Source: Histoplasma ohiense (taxonomy: Eukaryota > Ascomycota > Eurotiomycetes > Onygenales > Ajellomycetaceae). From it: a DNA stretch of 64,000 nucleotides. The stretch is taken from positions 1,364,001 through 1,428,000 of the forward strand of contig JAEVHH010000003.1 of assembly GCA_017607445.1 (NCBI GenBank), read 5' to 3'. Both the position numbers and the translations under genes were made by a program. How positions within the stretch are numbered: position 1 is the stretch's first letter; every line of letters begins with the position of its first letter. This document shows positions 33,440 to 47,275 of this stretch, piece by piece. The notes under the pieces are model-generated. The model saw nothing but the letters and a program-made list of their open reading frames with translations, had not been told where the DNA came from and did not search any database.

Positions 33440-34295
33440 CTTGACGGATTTGCTTGATTAAAAAAGCCCTAGAGGCGGGGTTGTGCGATAAGAAATTTAT
33501 TGCCGGTTGTTTTTTTGTTCTTTTTTTCTTCTTTAGTCTGGTATGCTATCGGTTTGCTTTGATTCTGTGAGAGTGAAAATCAGTGGAAGAACACACAAGA
33601 CAGAATCGAGCGCCAACTCGACCTGTGGGAAAGCGGAAGTTTGAGAAAGTTCAGTGGGTGGGAGGTGTTGAGGATGAGGAGGGGAAGCGGGAGAAAAAGC
33701 AAACAGAGAGGAAGAACGGAGATGAGGAGAGGAGGAGAGGAGGAGAGGAATCAGCCGAGACACTAGTCACGCACGGCGGCGTAGTAAGGAGCGAGTAAGT
33801 AGACTTACAGCAGCAAGCGGTGGGCAGCGTGGCATTCACGAGTTCTCCCAGTCACTGTTGCTGAGGCAGTGGGTGAGTTGAGGTTGGTTGTCAGGTTGAC
33901 GGATTTCAAATCGCAGGAAAGGGCGGGGCTGCGATGCGTTGTGTGCGCCGTGCAGCCAATCACAGGCCGCGCCGCCCGCCTGGCGCCCCGAGGTACTCCC
34001 CAAGTCCTTTCCTGCCCCTCGCCTGCGGAGGAGTGACTTCTGTGGTACTTGTCCTCTCACCGTCATTGATCCAGGGTTATCCGGAGTGGGTTAGAGAAGA
34101 ATCTTAATATGACTGGGTTTCATTGCCACGTTGATGACTCCGACTACGCCGTATAACAACTATGTATATGAACAGAAGGAAAACAAGAAAGAATACATAC
34201 AACCCTATGCAAGACGAATGTAGCTGGATGACGAAAGAACTCCCCTGGCGACCATCCGCCCCCTATGGCTAATATCCCAAACAAGAAAGAAAGAA

Positions 34296-34345
<50 letters not shown>

Positions 34346-34629
34346 TGTGTGTGTGTGTGTGTGTGTGCGGGGGTGGGGAAATATTTAAGAAAAGTCATCT
34401 AACCAACATAAAGTGGCGCTGTAGCGAAGGATTAAAAATCAAGAAGATTAAAACCCAGCACCGAATTAAAGGAATGATAAGTGGTATATACATACAATAG
34501 CGTATGGGAAATAATAACACGTCTTTGGAAAAGGGAAAAGGGTTTAAAGGAATTTTAGAAATCCAAAGAGGAGATTTAAAAAAAAAAAGGTAAACAATAG
34601 AACAAGCAGCAAAAAGACCGAATCCCCAC
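33440..34629. other. eEF2 promoter and intergenic region
   Basis: Upstream of eEF2 and downstream of CSF1. It contains purine-rich sequence (33655..33760), a G/C-rich stretch (33900..34030) and a compound microsatellite. No gene is supported. Confidence 0.6.
34283..34368. repeat. Compound (GAAA)n-(GA)n-(TG)n microsatellite
   Basis: A/G-rich repeats pass into a pure GA tract, then directly into a TG tract of about twelve units. Confidence 0.95.
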
Positions 34630-37600
34630 TTATGCCGACCCCAAAATCTTCGTATACGCATCCTCCACATCTTTCGCAATTTCCATCAACGTCACAATGA
34701 GGATCTGATGCGTGATATGCGGCAGCTTATCCCGATGCAACCCAATCCACTCAAGCGGCGGCGTTGCTTCCCCCATATCCCGCAGCTGCGGCGTCTGGAT
34801 CACCGGCGGCTCTAGCGCTGTATACACATACCGCGACTGCGGTACATTGACTACCGCCGTGATTTTTACTTGACCCGTATCCTCCCCGCCTTCGCCACCC
34901 TCGTCGCGTTCGCGCGTAATCTGCACCGTCGGCTGTGGCAGCGGTTTTCCCAGCCGGCTGGCAAGGCTGTTGGTGTGGTTCGTCCACATGCCCCGAATGA
35001 AACTGATGCGCGAGTAGTTCCAGCCAACGTCGACTTTACCTTCAAAGGAGCTTTTGAAGATGTAGTCGATCTGGTTCGAGTGGAGTGTTTGCCAGGTTTC
35101 CATGCTTGCGAGGACACGGGGTACGTTTAAGATCGTCCCGCCGCGGGATTCATCGGCACGCGTCACGATGTCGTGTACTGAGAGGTCTTCGGGTGCTGGC
35201 GGTGGGGCTCCCGTGGGCCGACTGATGCTGGAAAGTTCTACCTTGAGCTGGCCCAGTGTGAGCCCAAGTCCGCTGTGGATGTGTCCATCTTCAGCTGCGA
35301 CGGAGAAACGCGCTTCGGCATCCAGAGCTACCAGTTTGAAGATCTGGTGGTCGTGGAACGTACCCGGGAACGCGCCGAGGTTGATGGATTTGAGAATTAC
35401 AACCACTTCGGTGTGTAGCGATATCGGCATTTTCTGGTCATCGTCGTCGGCTTTCTTTGCCAATGGAGCATCTGCTGCTGGTTGCTGAAGAAGCTCGTCG
35501 AAACCTATTGTGGATTTGCGACGCAGGAATCTTTCAATTTCCTTTAAGGAGGATTGATGCGCGGTCTGTTTCTCTTGTACGAATCGTTGGAGTGCTTGGT
35601 ATAGAGCTAAGCCTTGGGAGGCAGTAAATGAGGTGCAGAATATTTGAACTCTATCTCCCTCCAGGATGCTGACAAGATAGTCCTTCTGCGATACAGATGT
35701 ATTCCGAACGTTGTACATGAAAAACACGAACGACGATATATCCGCCACCAAGAATGGTTGATACTCGAAGGATACTTTCGCCTCTAGTTGATTGAACCTT
35801 GCTGATGCCTGGATCAAGGGAGTCTGGTATGCTTTTTGATCGCTGTCTGGCCATTGGATAGACGTTCGAATCTTAAAGTCATGCAACCCAATGATCCCGC
35901 TTAGCCGGCCCTTACTTTCAATAGCGATTTCCTCAAATCCAATGCAGAGATTTTGCTCCCAATCAGACGTTTTCTTCGACGTTAACCATAAACCTTTGAC
36001 GGAGAAATCCGATTTACCTAAAGTCTGGCCTAGATCAAGGCAAATATCCAGCTGCGTTATCGCAATTACAGCATTCCAAGGAAAAGAGCCAGTGGCAGCC
36101 ATTTGCTGGTAGCGCTGCACGAGGTATGCATGCGTATCCGTAGCGGGTTGGGGGTTAGCTGGCCGCTGGGTCGGTGGGCCTTCAGGCGGAACCCATATCT
36201 CCCGGAACAGAAGGAAGTCCTGAACTTGTTTGGCATTCACATGAAGCCCTGTAGGACTGATCTTCAGGATTGCCGAAATCCCATTGTTAGAGCTGACGTG
36301 CTTGCTATTTATCGTTGACATAACAATAGAGTCAACTGTCAAGCTGGCCGTGGATTCGCTGGAGTATACATGCTTGACCGAAGCATGTAACGAGTTAAAC
36401 GCCAAAGCCATAGCAAAAAACCGTCTCTGCTCTGCTGATTGAACAGTATTGACTGTAATATAGCTGTCTTCAAAACGTGCAGTAGCCAAAACCCGTGCGA
36501 TTGGTTGGCAGCTTAAGGTGAATTCCTGCCTGCAAATCCGCAGACCAATATTTAACTTGCACCGCCCAAGGATGGTTGTAGGGTCATTTGTGCCCAGAGG
36601 TCTCTCAAGTGAAGATTTTTGGGCAGGTTGTTGGCTGTTATCGGAGAAGTCGTTCGTTCCGTCTGATTCTCCAACAACTTCTTTCACACTCTCAGATATC
36701 TGGGTGATTAGAGGAACAACAGTGGGGTAGAGGACATTGGTGGAGGCATCGACCTTCATTTCCGCATTTAAGGTGGGCTCCCCATCGCCAGAGTCTTCGT
36801 ACTGGACTTTTAACGCTACCCCGGGAGCTCGCAGAGTAGCTGTGGTTTCAGCATCCTGCGGGATATACTGGCCGTACTTGCCTCCACCAGACGCTCGAGA
36901 ATTTCGAGTCGTTGTTGAAGCAGCGCTTGTCGTCCCATCGTCCTGCCGACCTTGCAAACTGACGACGGCTCCGGAAAAATCAGCATCGATGAGTAGAGAA
37001 GCGAGCCTAATAATACTTGTGCTAGATGTTGTCTTTTTCTTTTCCAGAGGGATCGCAGCACTCCAAAGCCTGTTTGCTTTGCGCAGGTTGTCGCTGGCTA
37101 ATGCGATCGAATCCTGAAGAATCCGTGCTGGAAGAATGAATTCTGATGTCACTCGAATATCCAACTCTTTCCCCGCGGCTTGAAATGCCAGTCGGCGCTC
37201 TCTTCCATTGGAGAGGTACGCGACGTTGAACACGGCCTCGGGTAGAAGAGCAGAATTTCGTGACCTTTTCGTCTTATCCATCTGTAGAGGAACCATTTGA
37301 AGTTGCAAATCTTCAATCCTTAGACGGGCGGCGCTTTGTCTTTTAGTTGCCAGCTCTACCTTCCGGATGGAAAAGACGAGATTTTCTGGTTGTCTTCCTT
37401 GGAGAGTGGGGGCTGGCGTGGAAATGATCCAGCTCACTTGGATATTAGCGAGCACAACTGAGTACATGGCATTGAATAGATTTTGAGTCTCGGCTTGCTC
37501 GCCACGGGTCTCCATGGACGACATCCGTTCTGGTGCAGTGATCAGTCGCAGTCTCCTGAGATGTTTGACCTCCTGCGATAAATCGAGAGTCTTCAGTCTC

Positions 37601-40600
37601 TCTTGAAGGTGGGCCGCAATATCAACAATCATCATTGCAGTCTCGGCATATAGTTCGATTTGCAAACTTTTGTTGATTACATCATATGATCGCACAACAT
37701 CACCACCATCATTGGTCTTTGAAGTTCCCAATATCTGAGCGTCGAGAAGTAAGCTACCATAAGGATTTGTATGCACCTCATCGCGTTTCTTGAGGTCGAA
37801 ACTAATGCGAGATAGACGGAGGTTGAATTCAGGATATTGAAGAATGGGTCCATTGAGAGAAGCATTCTCTAAATGGAATTGCACCAAGCCCACTTTAAAG
37901 TTCATGTCCGCAGAATAATCCTTACTACTCAAACCAGGAGCAGTTGCAAAAATATCGACACCAGCCAATGTGAACCGGACCTTATATACGAGGCCATGGT
38001 CAGAAGGCTTCATTTTGGGTGAACTATAACCGTGAGAAACAAGGCGGTCAAAACGTTGGTTAAGAATTTTAATATCGTGCTCCAAGTCTGACAATAAATG
38101 CGATATTTCCGGTCCATTTAAAGCACCAAGTAGGTTACGTACAGCTCCAGCATCGACTTTGGTGAGTTCCATGGTTATATCGATATCCAAAGATGTTTGA
38201 TTAGGAGGTGTCTCAACAATGATACGGCCGTTGATAGGAGGGATATCAAGGGCAGAAATGATGCTCGAATCCGCCTCATTATCTGTCCAGAACTTGTGTG
38301 AATTATTCTTCAGGTCAAAGTCAAGTTCTAATTTAGAACCCTTCGCAGGGGCGATAGAGAGTCTAGCGACCTTTCCGGAAATAGAGTAAACTAACGACGG
38401 AAGGAGTAAAAATCGTACATGGTAATCATCCAAAAACATTGCAACGTGGAATCGATGGATAATCATTCTCTTAGCTGTGGTAGAATGTATTTCGCGCTCT
38501 GATTGTGATGATTCGATCGTAGAAATCAACTCAATAATATATTTGACTTCATCCTCCACAATTCGATCAACCACTTGAACCATACCAAGGGGATCTTCGT
38601 TCATATCATAGAGTAACCGCCGGCACGCAGCTGCAGATTTCCAGTCATGTTTAACACGGGGCCCGCTGACTTGTGAGGTGTGCGATACGAAAACATTGGG
38701 GCACATTAGCCTCCAAATCATGAGGTCTTTTAAGCGGCTGCTAAATTGAACAGAAGACTCATCGGAGCTGACAACCACACTTGTTGAACTTGTTGAATCT
38801 TGCCTGGAAGGCTGATGGATCACTGAACCTTTAATGCCACTACCTCGGAGAGAGACATTTATGTTAATTCCGTCAACAACGACTAATCCATCATCAACTA
38901 GGAAAACAAACTGAATTTCGTCGGTCTTAACGGCCGGCCTGGCATCATGTGGAACCTGGGCTGGTGGGGCAGTTTGTTTCTGTCGTCCTGATACCATTTC
39001 AAGGATCCCCTCAACAAGTTCACAAATTTCCCATTTAAGTCCCAGGGATATATTAGAGCAGAAGGTCTGTACAGCTACATACCGGCTGTGAGGTCTGCCT
39101 GCAGTTTGTTGCTTTAACGGACTTATTCTGAGGTTCAGCGAAGTCGAGAAACCTTGAAGTGATAATCTACTTTCCTTCGGGCCAGGGTCTAAACAAAACC
39201 CTATCCTATTCATATTTAAAGTGAAGGTTTGGTTTGCCGGTTCACGAGAGTTAGCATTTCCCTCTTCCAAATTCCCCCAAATTACTTTCATCACAGCGCT
39301 GTTTTTGACATGGGAAAGATCCCAGGTTCTCCAGCGATCAAAGTTGGATAATACAGTAGTTTGAGCATCTGGCGGGCATGAAATGGTATTGGTTATGCAA
39401 TCGCGAGCCAACTTCGAGGTTTGGTCAGCCGGTAAGCAGTTGTAGATATTCCGCAATCGAGAAATGATTTTCCAGGAATCATGAAGTCTTAAGTGATCCT
39501 GAGCGGCTCGTAGCACGTATGACGTCCGTGTCAGAAACAACGGATCAGGTGTTTGGGAGCCGTGGCTAGTAAGAGTATAGACCAAGCAGCGAAGCCGTCT
39601 TGTGTAAGCTGCGGAGGCTTTTTGAAAAGGTGCCACAATCGAGTCGACTAGGTTGGTAGTACGGTCAATTAGGAATGCCGAGTCTTGGACGGATTTGCTT
39701 GAGGTGGCGGTTTCGATATCTTGAATCTGAACATGAGAGCGCTGCGTCTCTTCTTCGAACGCTGACCAGCAAATTATGTTTTTCAATGTACAGTGTACCA
39801 AGCCTTTACGATCAAGCGCTTCCATTTGCTCTCCATGAGCTGACAGTGAAACTTCATCAGCCGCTAAATGCATCGTGAAGTCTGTCTTGGGAGGTCGTAC
39901 ATGGTCACCCCGTTTGCTTTCGACAGCGGTGCGAAACGTGGAACTAATATGAGCAAGCTTTAAGTCATACTGGTCACGGAAGTTTCCTAATTGGTCTACA
40001 TCCATTGACTTAGATGAATTGATAAATCGAATATGCAAGCGGGGGAAAACGAGCGAAAAGTTGGATATTTGATTGGGACCTGCCATTGCTTTTTCATGCG
40101 CTAAAATGCTTGAAATGACACCGGCCTGGAGGTTGTCAATGATATCAACTGGATGAGCTGGCTGTAGTTCATCGAAAAGCGAAGATATAGCGGAAAGAGC
40201 TTCTGGGGAGCCCAAGCCACGTAGACCACATTTAAAATCATAGTGGAAAAATACTTGGGTAGCATTTTCATATTTTGATCCAGAATCAAGTGTGATATTA
40301 CTGCCCAGGTCCCACTCGCTCCGTTCTGGCATATCGTCCGAGTTGGGAAACGTGGGAACGTCGCCAATATCAGGTTCTATCCCATTGAAATGGAAGTTCG
40401 GAATGGCCCATGGGCTGGATATACTGTTAGTGGGGCTTAATATGTTGTTCGGTCCCCGTGCTCCATCGAAGCTGTGAGTGGTTTGGCGTCTAGAGGCAAC
40501 TGTAGCATCCGTAACATCAGAGCCGTAGGGCGGCACGCGGCTAAAGTTTGGGAAGTTTCCCCGCTTCGATCCAGAAGATCGAGAAGACCGTATCGAGCTT

Positions 40601-43600
40601 TTCCCACTCGATATATACGGAAATGGGGATGACGAAATGGAGGAGTCTTCGTAAAATTTAGGAATCGATTGAATCGGTTCAGGCATAAGCGGTACAGGCA
40701 TGGCGGGTGGGCTGACCTTATGGTTGGTAGTATTTAGAGAAAGCTGCGCTAATGTATTTTCAACATTGTGAAGTAGCCAAGGTGTCCTATTGGACCGCTG
40801 ATCATGTACGCGGATATGCTCTTGTTGAAGACCACGGGAAACGAAAAAGTCCGATTTGCGTTCCATCATCCGGAAGAATAGCGACGTTTGGAAATATCCA
40901 TAGGTCTTGACCGTCTCTCGCGAGGGCTCTCGCAGTCGAATAGCTGCGTTTCGATCTACTATAGCGAGAATAAGGTCGGGCAAATTCAGGTTAAGCCGCG
41001 AAGAAAAGTTCATGTCCGCCCAATCATTGAAGTCAAGGTTGATAACTCCACAGCTGAATAATATGGCGGAATCCTCGACTAGGACCCAAGTCCGTATACG
41101 ATTCACTCTGGCTCGCACAAACGTCACATCATGGATTTCGATGGGGTGGAGTGGGGGTAGTGCATTCTCCTCATCGTCGAAAGAAAATTCCAGAAAATTT
41201 ACTGCTGATCCAGCATATTTTAGAAACGTAGGAGTGCATTCTCCGACAATGTATCCAACTTGAAAATCCCAATTGCAAACATAAGTTGGTTCGGTAGGAG
41301 GCAGCCCGAAAAGGCGATGACCGTAGATAGATAAACCATCCAGAAATAACTGAGTACTCGAGGAAAAATGGGAACCATCGGGTTGGGTTGAATCTATAAC
41401 AAATTCCGCGGGGCCAAATGATGTTTCCATGTCCATGTAATAATTTGTAAACCTCAAATCGGTATCGAAAGTTACAGTGTCTATTCTCACACAATTTGTA
41501 CGGTCATAGATATGGGCGGGTAGAAAAATGCTGCCATTGTCTGCGTGAACCTGGATAAAGATGTCAAGATCGTTCGTTTTCGGTGAAGGATTCATGCCAC
41601 CACTCTCTTCCGGCGTGTGAGCCGTAGCGAGTAAGACTTGATATTCTTCCAAGGTTTTGAAATGAAGGTATTCGCCGAAGTAGTTCTCCTTTATTTTTAA
41701 AAAGTGCCGTATTAAAAATCCATAGAGATAAAGCTTAGGCGAAACACCGACTATATCGAGTGTTAACCTATCCGTTAGGGTTGACGAGGTTTCAAGATTA
41801 TACTTGTAACTACCTGTTAAGCCCATCCTTTTGAGCGTCGCAACGGAGTTATCGTGGAGAAAGGCGCGTTGCGTGTTCCACAATGGTGTCATCAATTCGA
41901 TTGATCCATTTGACAAATTAACATCGAATCCTACAGCATTGCTTTTTGGTTTATATTTCTCGACAGGGATATTGACGTGAGAGGTCAAGCGCTCGCTGTG
42001 TATGACGAGAAAAGAGTTGTCATTAGTATCGGATGGGTTATTTATTATGTTTGAATCGTTGACGTTCAAAAAGAGCTTGAAGTTCGTGAAGGAAAAGTCA
42101 ATGTTATAACGGAAAGGAACAAATGTATAAAAGTCGGGGGGAGGTTCCGAAGTCCAGTCATTCACTAGATCTATCAGGAGGAAAATGTGGTCTCGTAATA
42201 AGAAAAGTTCTAAGTTTTCGCTGTCAATGTTGATGGACCAAGAGCGCCGGATATTCCATTCCAACGGATTCGACAAGTCGAAAGAAATCATCTGCACCCC
42301 AGAGGTCCACAATAGACCATGGTTTACACTAGATGTCACCCTGCTCCCGCTCAGGTGAAGGTCCAGCTGATTTTGGTACCCTGAACTTGAAGCGACCATG
42401 TCCATTGAATATCGAATTGTGGAATTTGCCGTTATCCGGATGGCAAACCAACCAAAGGGCCTAATATCGGGGCCATGGGTACTTTTTTCGGCGTCCTTAT
42501 TTCGTGGATGTTTTTTGTCTTTCCGGTTTTGCGATTTGGAAAGTCCCCCAACAGCATCAACCCGATCTTTCCACAACCAATCTTTGGACGCTTCTCTGGT
42601 TGGAATCCGCAAGGTAGTATCTTTCTCAATGTTGATGGTTAATTTAAACTTGGTGCTTTGACGAGGCGTATAGGGTTCAAGGGGTGGAGATGGCTGTGAA
42701 TCTCGGTAAAGATTCGGAAAAAATACCGTCTGGATACACACACGTTCCCTGTCCGCCCAGGGGCCATAATTAATAGTTCCGCCCCCAATGCACAGTTGCA
42801 TACCCCACTCGGGGGGATCCGCACCATTGATATCATCAGAAAGCTTATGAACTGAAAGTTGCGAATGCATTCCGCCCCTTGGCACTTTTCCGGGCACATC
42901 CCAATAATAATTGAGGAGCAGGTTGGGGCAATCGATTATGGTAGAGAACCGGCCATATTCGATAGCGCTCCAACCCTCATGTGCATCTCGATCATCTTCG
43001 TCAAGGTATCGAGTCAACCCGAGCCAGCGAGATTCACCTGGCAACCCCGTTTTTGCTGGAGGACTAAAACATGCTCCACGCGTTTCCCTTCCCGCACTTA
43101 CGTGGAATGACTCGACTGAAGTCTGGAAATATGGGATCAGGTCACGAACATTGTGCCATATCCTGCGTCTGTGGTGTTGATATCTCGAATGAAGGTCCCT
43201 TGGGTTTCTCCCTCTTTCTTGGTCTCCTTTCGCTGCTCGTAGCCCGCTGGCAGTAGCTTGCTGGGATTGTTTAAAGTCTGGATTGGGTTTCATTTGAACT
43301 ACAGGGTGGCATAGGCGAAATTCAAATACATGTCTGAACATGTCTAGCGGGCCAGAGCTGCTAGCATCAATGTGCCCACAAGCACTTTCAAACTTTGCGG
43401 TCAAAATCGTTTTTGTATTTTCGTTACCAATAACCATAGCTCCTTTAGTGCAAACCAACTCCAGGGGAAGCAGAGCCAGCGGTTTGGAACGTGACGCGTC
43501 TGTTACTGAGCTCGCCGAAGAGGAATCTAAAGCTTCTTCCGAATTCGATTCTTTACGAAATAAACGGATGCGAGTGCGATTGGCTAACGTTGACGGTTCA

Positions 43601-44452
43601 GACTGGCTCGGACGTGAAGTAGCCGATTCAATGCGAGAGGGGGAATGTGAACAATCCTTGTTATCAGTCGATCCACTACCTGTTTGCGCTGAGTTACGTG
43701 ATTCCGATCTCTCATTATTCTTTCTAGTAGCATGATCACTTCGGCCGTTGTCGCTACCATCAGGTTCCTTTCTTGGAGTATATCCAAAACCAGAGAGGAT
43801 AGTATCGTAGGCAGCACTCCTGTTATAAACAAACCACTCGAGACCCTGGATTGTCAATTCCAACCGACAAGGCAGGCGATTTCTCTTAGTGGCACCACCC
43901 TGCTGGCTGGTGCTAGGGTTTGGCCTTTGCGTGCTTTCATCCGAATCAGACTCTCCCACCTGCTCTCTCGAGAATTCCGGACCGTCTTCGTGATTTCGAG
44001 CCAAACCAACCTTACGTACGGACCGAAGCCAATACTTCCATGTCAGGTAACCTGATTGTACCAATATCGTCTCATTCTCTCCGTGATAGCGAAATCCTTT
44101 GAAAAATATCCTTCCGCCGAGTAGGGAAATTTGAAGCGCATGGATATCGATATAAACCCCGTAGTAATGCCAGGTATAGGCTCGGATGGGATACGAAACA
44201 ATGGTAGCAAAGAGCCTATTGAAGTAAAATAGGAAGAAAAGAGTACTACGTCGCGATATCAGCTTTAGATGTACTTCCTCTTCAAATATGTTGGGGATCA
44301 AGACTCACAGAATGCCACAGACAATGAGTTCAACTAAAAACACCCTGCCAATAATCAGCCCCACATCAAAAGCTGAAGGATCGGAAATATTACCAATTAA
44401 ACTTGGGAACTACTGAAGCCAGTGACTCGGCTGTTAATCTGCCTCCTTCCAT
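34630..44452 (-). CDS. CSF1: Csf1, giant bridge-like lipid transfer protein
   Basis: A 3236-residue protein of the Csf1/BLTP1 family. These form long hydrophobic grooves that carry phospholipids between membranes at ER contact sites; yeast Csf1 supports low-temperature growth and GPI-anchor lipid supply. Exons: 44394..44452, 44309..44344 (36 nt) and 34630..44245. The two small 5' exons restore the start MEGGRLTAESLASVVPKFNW and the membrane anchor, VFLVELIVCGILTLFFLFYF, at about residues 20-40. Then comes the chorein-type opening AYTWHYYGVYIDIHALQISL and LLGGRIFFKGFRYHG. The rest is long, beta-rich and without catalytic motifs, as usual. The main exon is one open frame of 9.6 kb. Length is close to that of other filamentous-fungal Csf1 proteins. 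Introns are 49 and 63 bp. Confidence 0.93.
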
Positions 44453-45041
44453 CTTGTCGAGCTATGCAAAGTCGATTGTATCGAGATTCGGCTGTCCCAT
44501 TGCACGCAAATCCTCCTGCACATGCCAGCAACCATGTCTCTGCAAGGAGGCAAGGAGTACCGCAAGAGCAAGGTTTCAGGAATGGCATAATGTAAGTGAT
44601 ATTACCATACCGAGGATATCAGGGCCAAACATCTTCATAGGTGTGGATATCTATTCGACTTTAACGGAGTTGGGTTGAGTGCCGAGCATGATGATAATTG
44701 CCGTGCTGAAAGGTTCCAAGATTGTGTTTGGATGTCACGGGACGAAGCTTCCCAGCTCCAGCACAAACCGCCCTCGACCCGCCCAAACAACCCATGAATC
44801 TTTGTTACGGTGCTGCTTTGATAAATTATTCTCACTGTCAGAACACGACAAACTACTCGGCTCACCTGTCAATCTGCGATAGTAAATAGTCTGTCTCCCT
44901 GCGCGACGCCACTCCATGGTGACCCCTAAAGAGCGCATCAAATCCGTCTTGGCGTGGACAGAGCATTGTTATGGTGCATGATTCAATCCGCGGAATGACC
45001 TCAGGGCAACAATGGGCCAAACAACATCACAACCGTGAAAG
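44453..45041. other. Divergent promoter region between CSF1 and the TMEM184-like gene
   Basis: About 590 bp separate the two start codons of these divergent genes. Frames here are shadows. No motif stands out to me. Confidence 0.6.
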
Positions 45042-47275
45042 ATGCATTCGATCACGCCAACAATGACGAACGTCTCCGGCTCTTCTGGAGGCACAGGGTC
45101 TAGCCTGGCCAAGGTTACGGTCATCGTTGCAGGTGTGGCATCTTTAGTGGCTACATTAATATCTCTAATGTTTGTCAACAGCCTCCTGTCTCTGCTTGCA
45201 CGATATCTTTCTTGTGACATTCCGCTGATTTTGATTTCTACCCTAGATCGATATGGCTTCAAACGTAAGCAGCGCCTTTGCTCCAATATGTATATATATC
45301 ACCGGAAAATAACACAGGTGGTGCAGGAAAAATTATCGGAAGCCGCTGCTTCAGCGTTATGTTGTGAGGATACTTTTAATGTCGGTTGATGGTTGCCCTT
45401 TCATATAAATTTGGACCGGCATGCTAATAGTCACTTAGGGTTCCAATATACTCCGTCTCGTCGTGGGTGAGCATAGTTTCGTTGAAAGCCTCTGCTTTTA
45501 TAGCACCGATCCGTGATATCTATGAGGTAGGGCCCCTCAATTAACCCTGAGGCATGCTGGAATCTTCCATTAACTTGGTGACATGAAAGGCATTTACGAT
45601 ATATACATTTTTTCAACTCCTTATCAATTTGGTTGGCGGAGAACGAGCTCTCATAGTCATGACACACGGACGCGCACCAGTGCAGCATGCTTGGCCGCTC
45701 AACCACTTTCTTCGCAAAGTCGATATTTCCGATCCCCACACCTTCCTTGCTATAAAGCGTGGCATTCTGCAGTATGCATGGTTAAAGCCTATCCTTGCTT
45801 TGGCTTCCATAATAATGAAAGCTACCGGGACATACCAAGAGGGCTATCTTGGGCTCTCTTCTGGATACCTGTGGACGGGGATTATATACAATATAAGCGT
45901 CACGCTCAGTCTTTATTCATTGGCAATGTTCTGGGTGTGTATGCACGATGACCTCAAACCATTTCGCCCTGTTCCTAAATTTCTTTGCGTCAAACTCATC
46001 ATCTTTGCCTCATATTGGCAAGGTTTTTTTCTCTCAATCCTACAGTGGCTTGGAGCTCTACCCAATGGCGTTGCAGGCTACAGTCCAGATAACCTTGCCG
46101 CAGCAATCCAGGACAGTTTGATTTGTTTTGAAATGCCTATTTTCGCCCTCACCCACTGGTATGCGTTCTCCTGGCATGATTATGCCGATGCATCTGTATC
46201 AGCTGCGCGGATGCCAGTGAAGTTTGCTATTCGGGATGCATTTGGAATCCGGGATCTCATCGAAGACACCAAAGAAACTTTTCGTGGAGAAAACTACCAG
46301 TACAGACTATTTGACTCTGGTGATAATGTAATAGCGCATGAGGAATCTGAATCACGCTTAGCCAGAGTGATGGATGGTATGAGATATGAAAGGGGTGGGA
46401 AGGCTAAATACTGGATTCCCAAACCAGGTAAAGCAACAAGTCGAACGCCCCTCTTAAGCTCGCCAACCAACAGCCGAAGGAACTCCAAAGGCTGGTCGAA
46501 ACGAGGTAGTGCAAATGATGGAAGCCTGGATAATGATGACCTGGCGGACATGACACTCAACGAAGAAGACGAAAGACTCTTCACAAATGCGAGAGCATTA
46601 GAGTTCGGAGATTATAATGTAACCAATCGAATCCCTAAACTTCATCTATGATGAACTAACTTACCCTTTAGTATCCAGTGATAACGGCCAATGAGGTGCC
46701 ACCCGACCAGCGACTTCCGCGACGGACGAGGCACTCGGTATCCAGCCCAGCTCGAAACAACACCGAATCAAGTTATGTAAAGAGAGCAGCTAAACATAGA
46801 AACAGACGTATTCATAATAACGAAGCGTCAGAGAGTTCGTCGGGCCGTAGGTCAAATCGCAAATCGAAACACTCTGTTAATGGAAACAAAGAACACAGCA
46901 GCTCCAGCATCTCCCCCCAGTCCCGTTTGAGGCGGAGCCAACTAATTGATCTCGTGGATGACGTCGGCGAGACCGAACGTGAACGCTTTGGGGCGCCTAG
47001 GGAACAACAAAACATAGCTAACAAAGCCTATTTAGTGTGAGTGGCCAACTTCCGCAACTTAGAAGTTCTATAAAAAACTAATCTATGTCTGAAGTGATCA
47101 GCCCGTAAATGCGAATGGCCGATATGAAAGCATCGAAGGCAGGCGCATGGTCGAGCAGCCCACAGACCAACTCAGATCGGCTGATGAGGATAATGAGGCA
47201 GACACCGAAAGCCTTGCAGGGAGAAACATGGCGTATGGGTCATTCAACGAAGAACGCGACGCTTGGGGTGGATGA
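45042..47275 (+). CDS. TMEM184/DUF300 (Ost-alpha family) membrane protein, seven exons
   Basis: A 617-residue multi-pass membrane protein of the DUF300/organic solute transporter alpha family. Exons: 45042..45169, 45247..45264 (18 nt), 45327..45380, 45439..45526, 45590..46618, 46672..47034, 47102..47275; every phase agrees. The first membrane segment is AKVTVIVAGVASLVATLISL. The tiny exon 2 supplies SIWLQ, leading into KNYRKPLLQRYVVRILLMVP. Family hallmarks follow: GGERALIVMTHG, LKPILALASI and LCVKLIIFASYWQGFFLSIL. About seven hydrophobic segments are seen, then a long hydrophilic tail rich in Ser, Arg and Glu. The last intron is placed because frame PVNANGRYESIEGRRMVEQP is clearly coding, although a TGA is reached at 47038 without it; its GTGTGA donor overlaps a better GTGAGT that breaks the frame. 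Fungal relatives are linked to vacuolar/endosomal membranes; substrate unknown. Confidence 0.92.
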
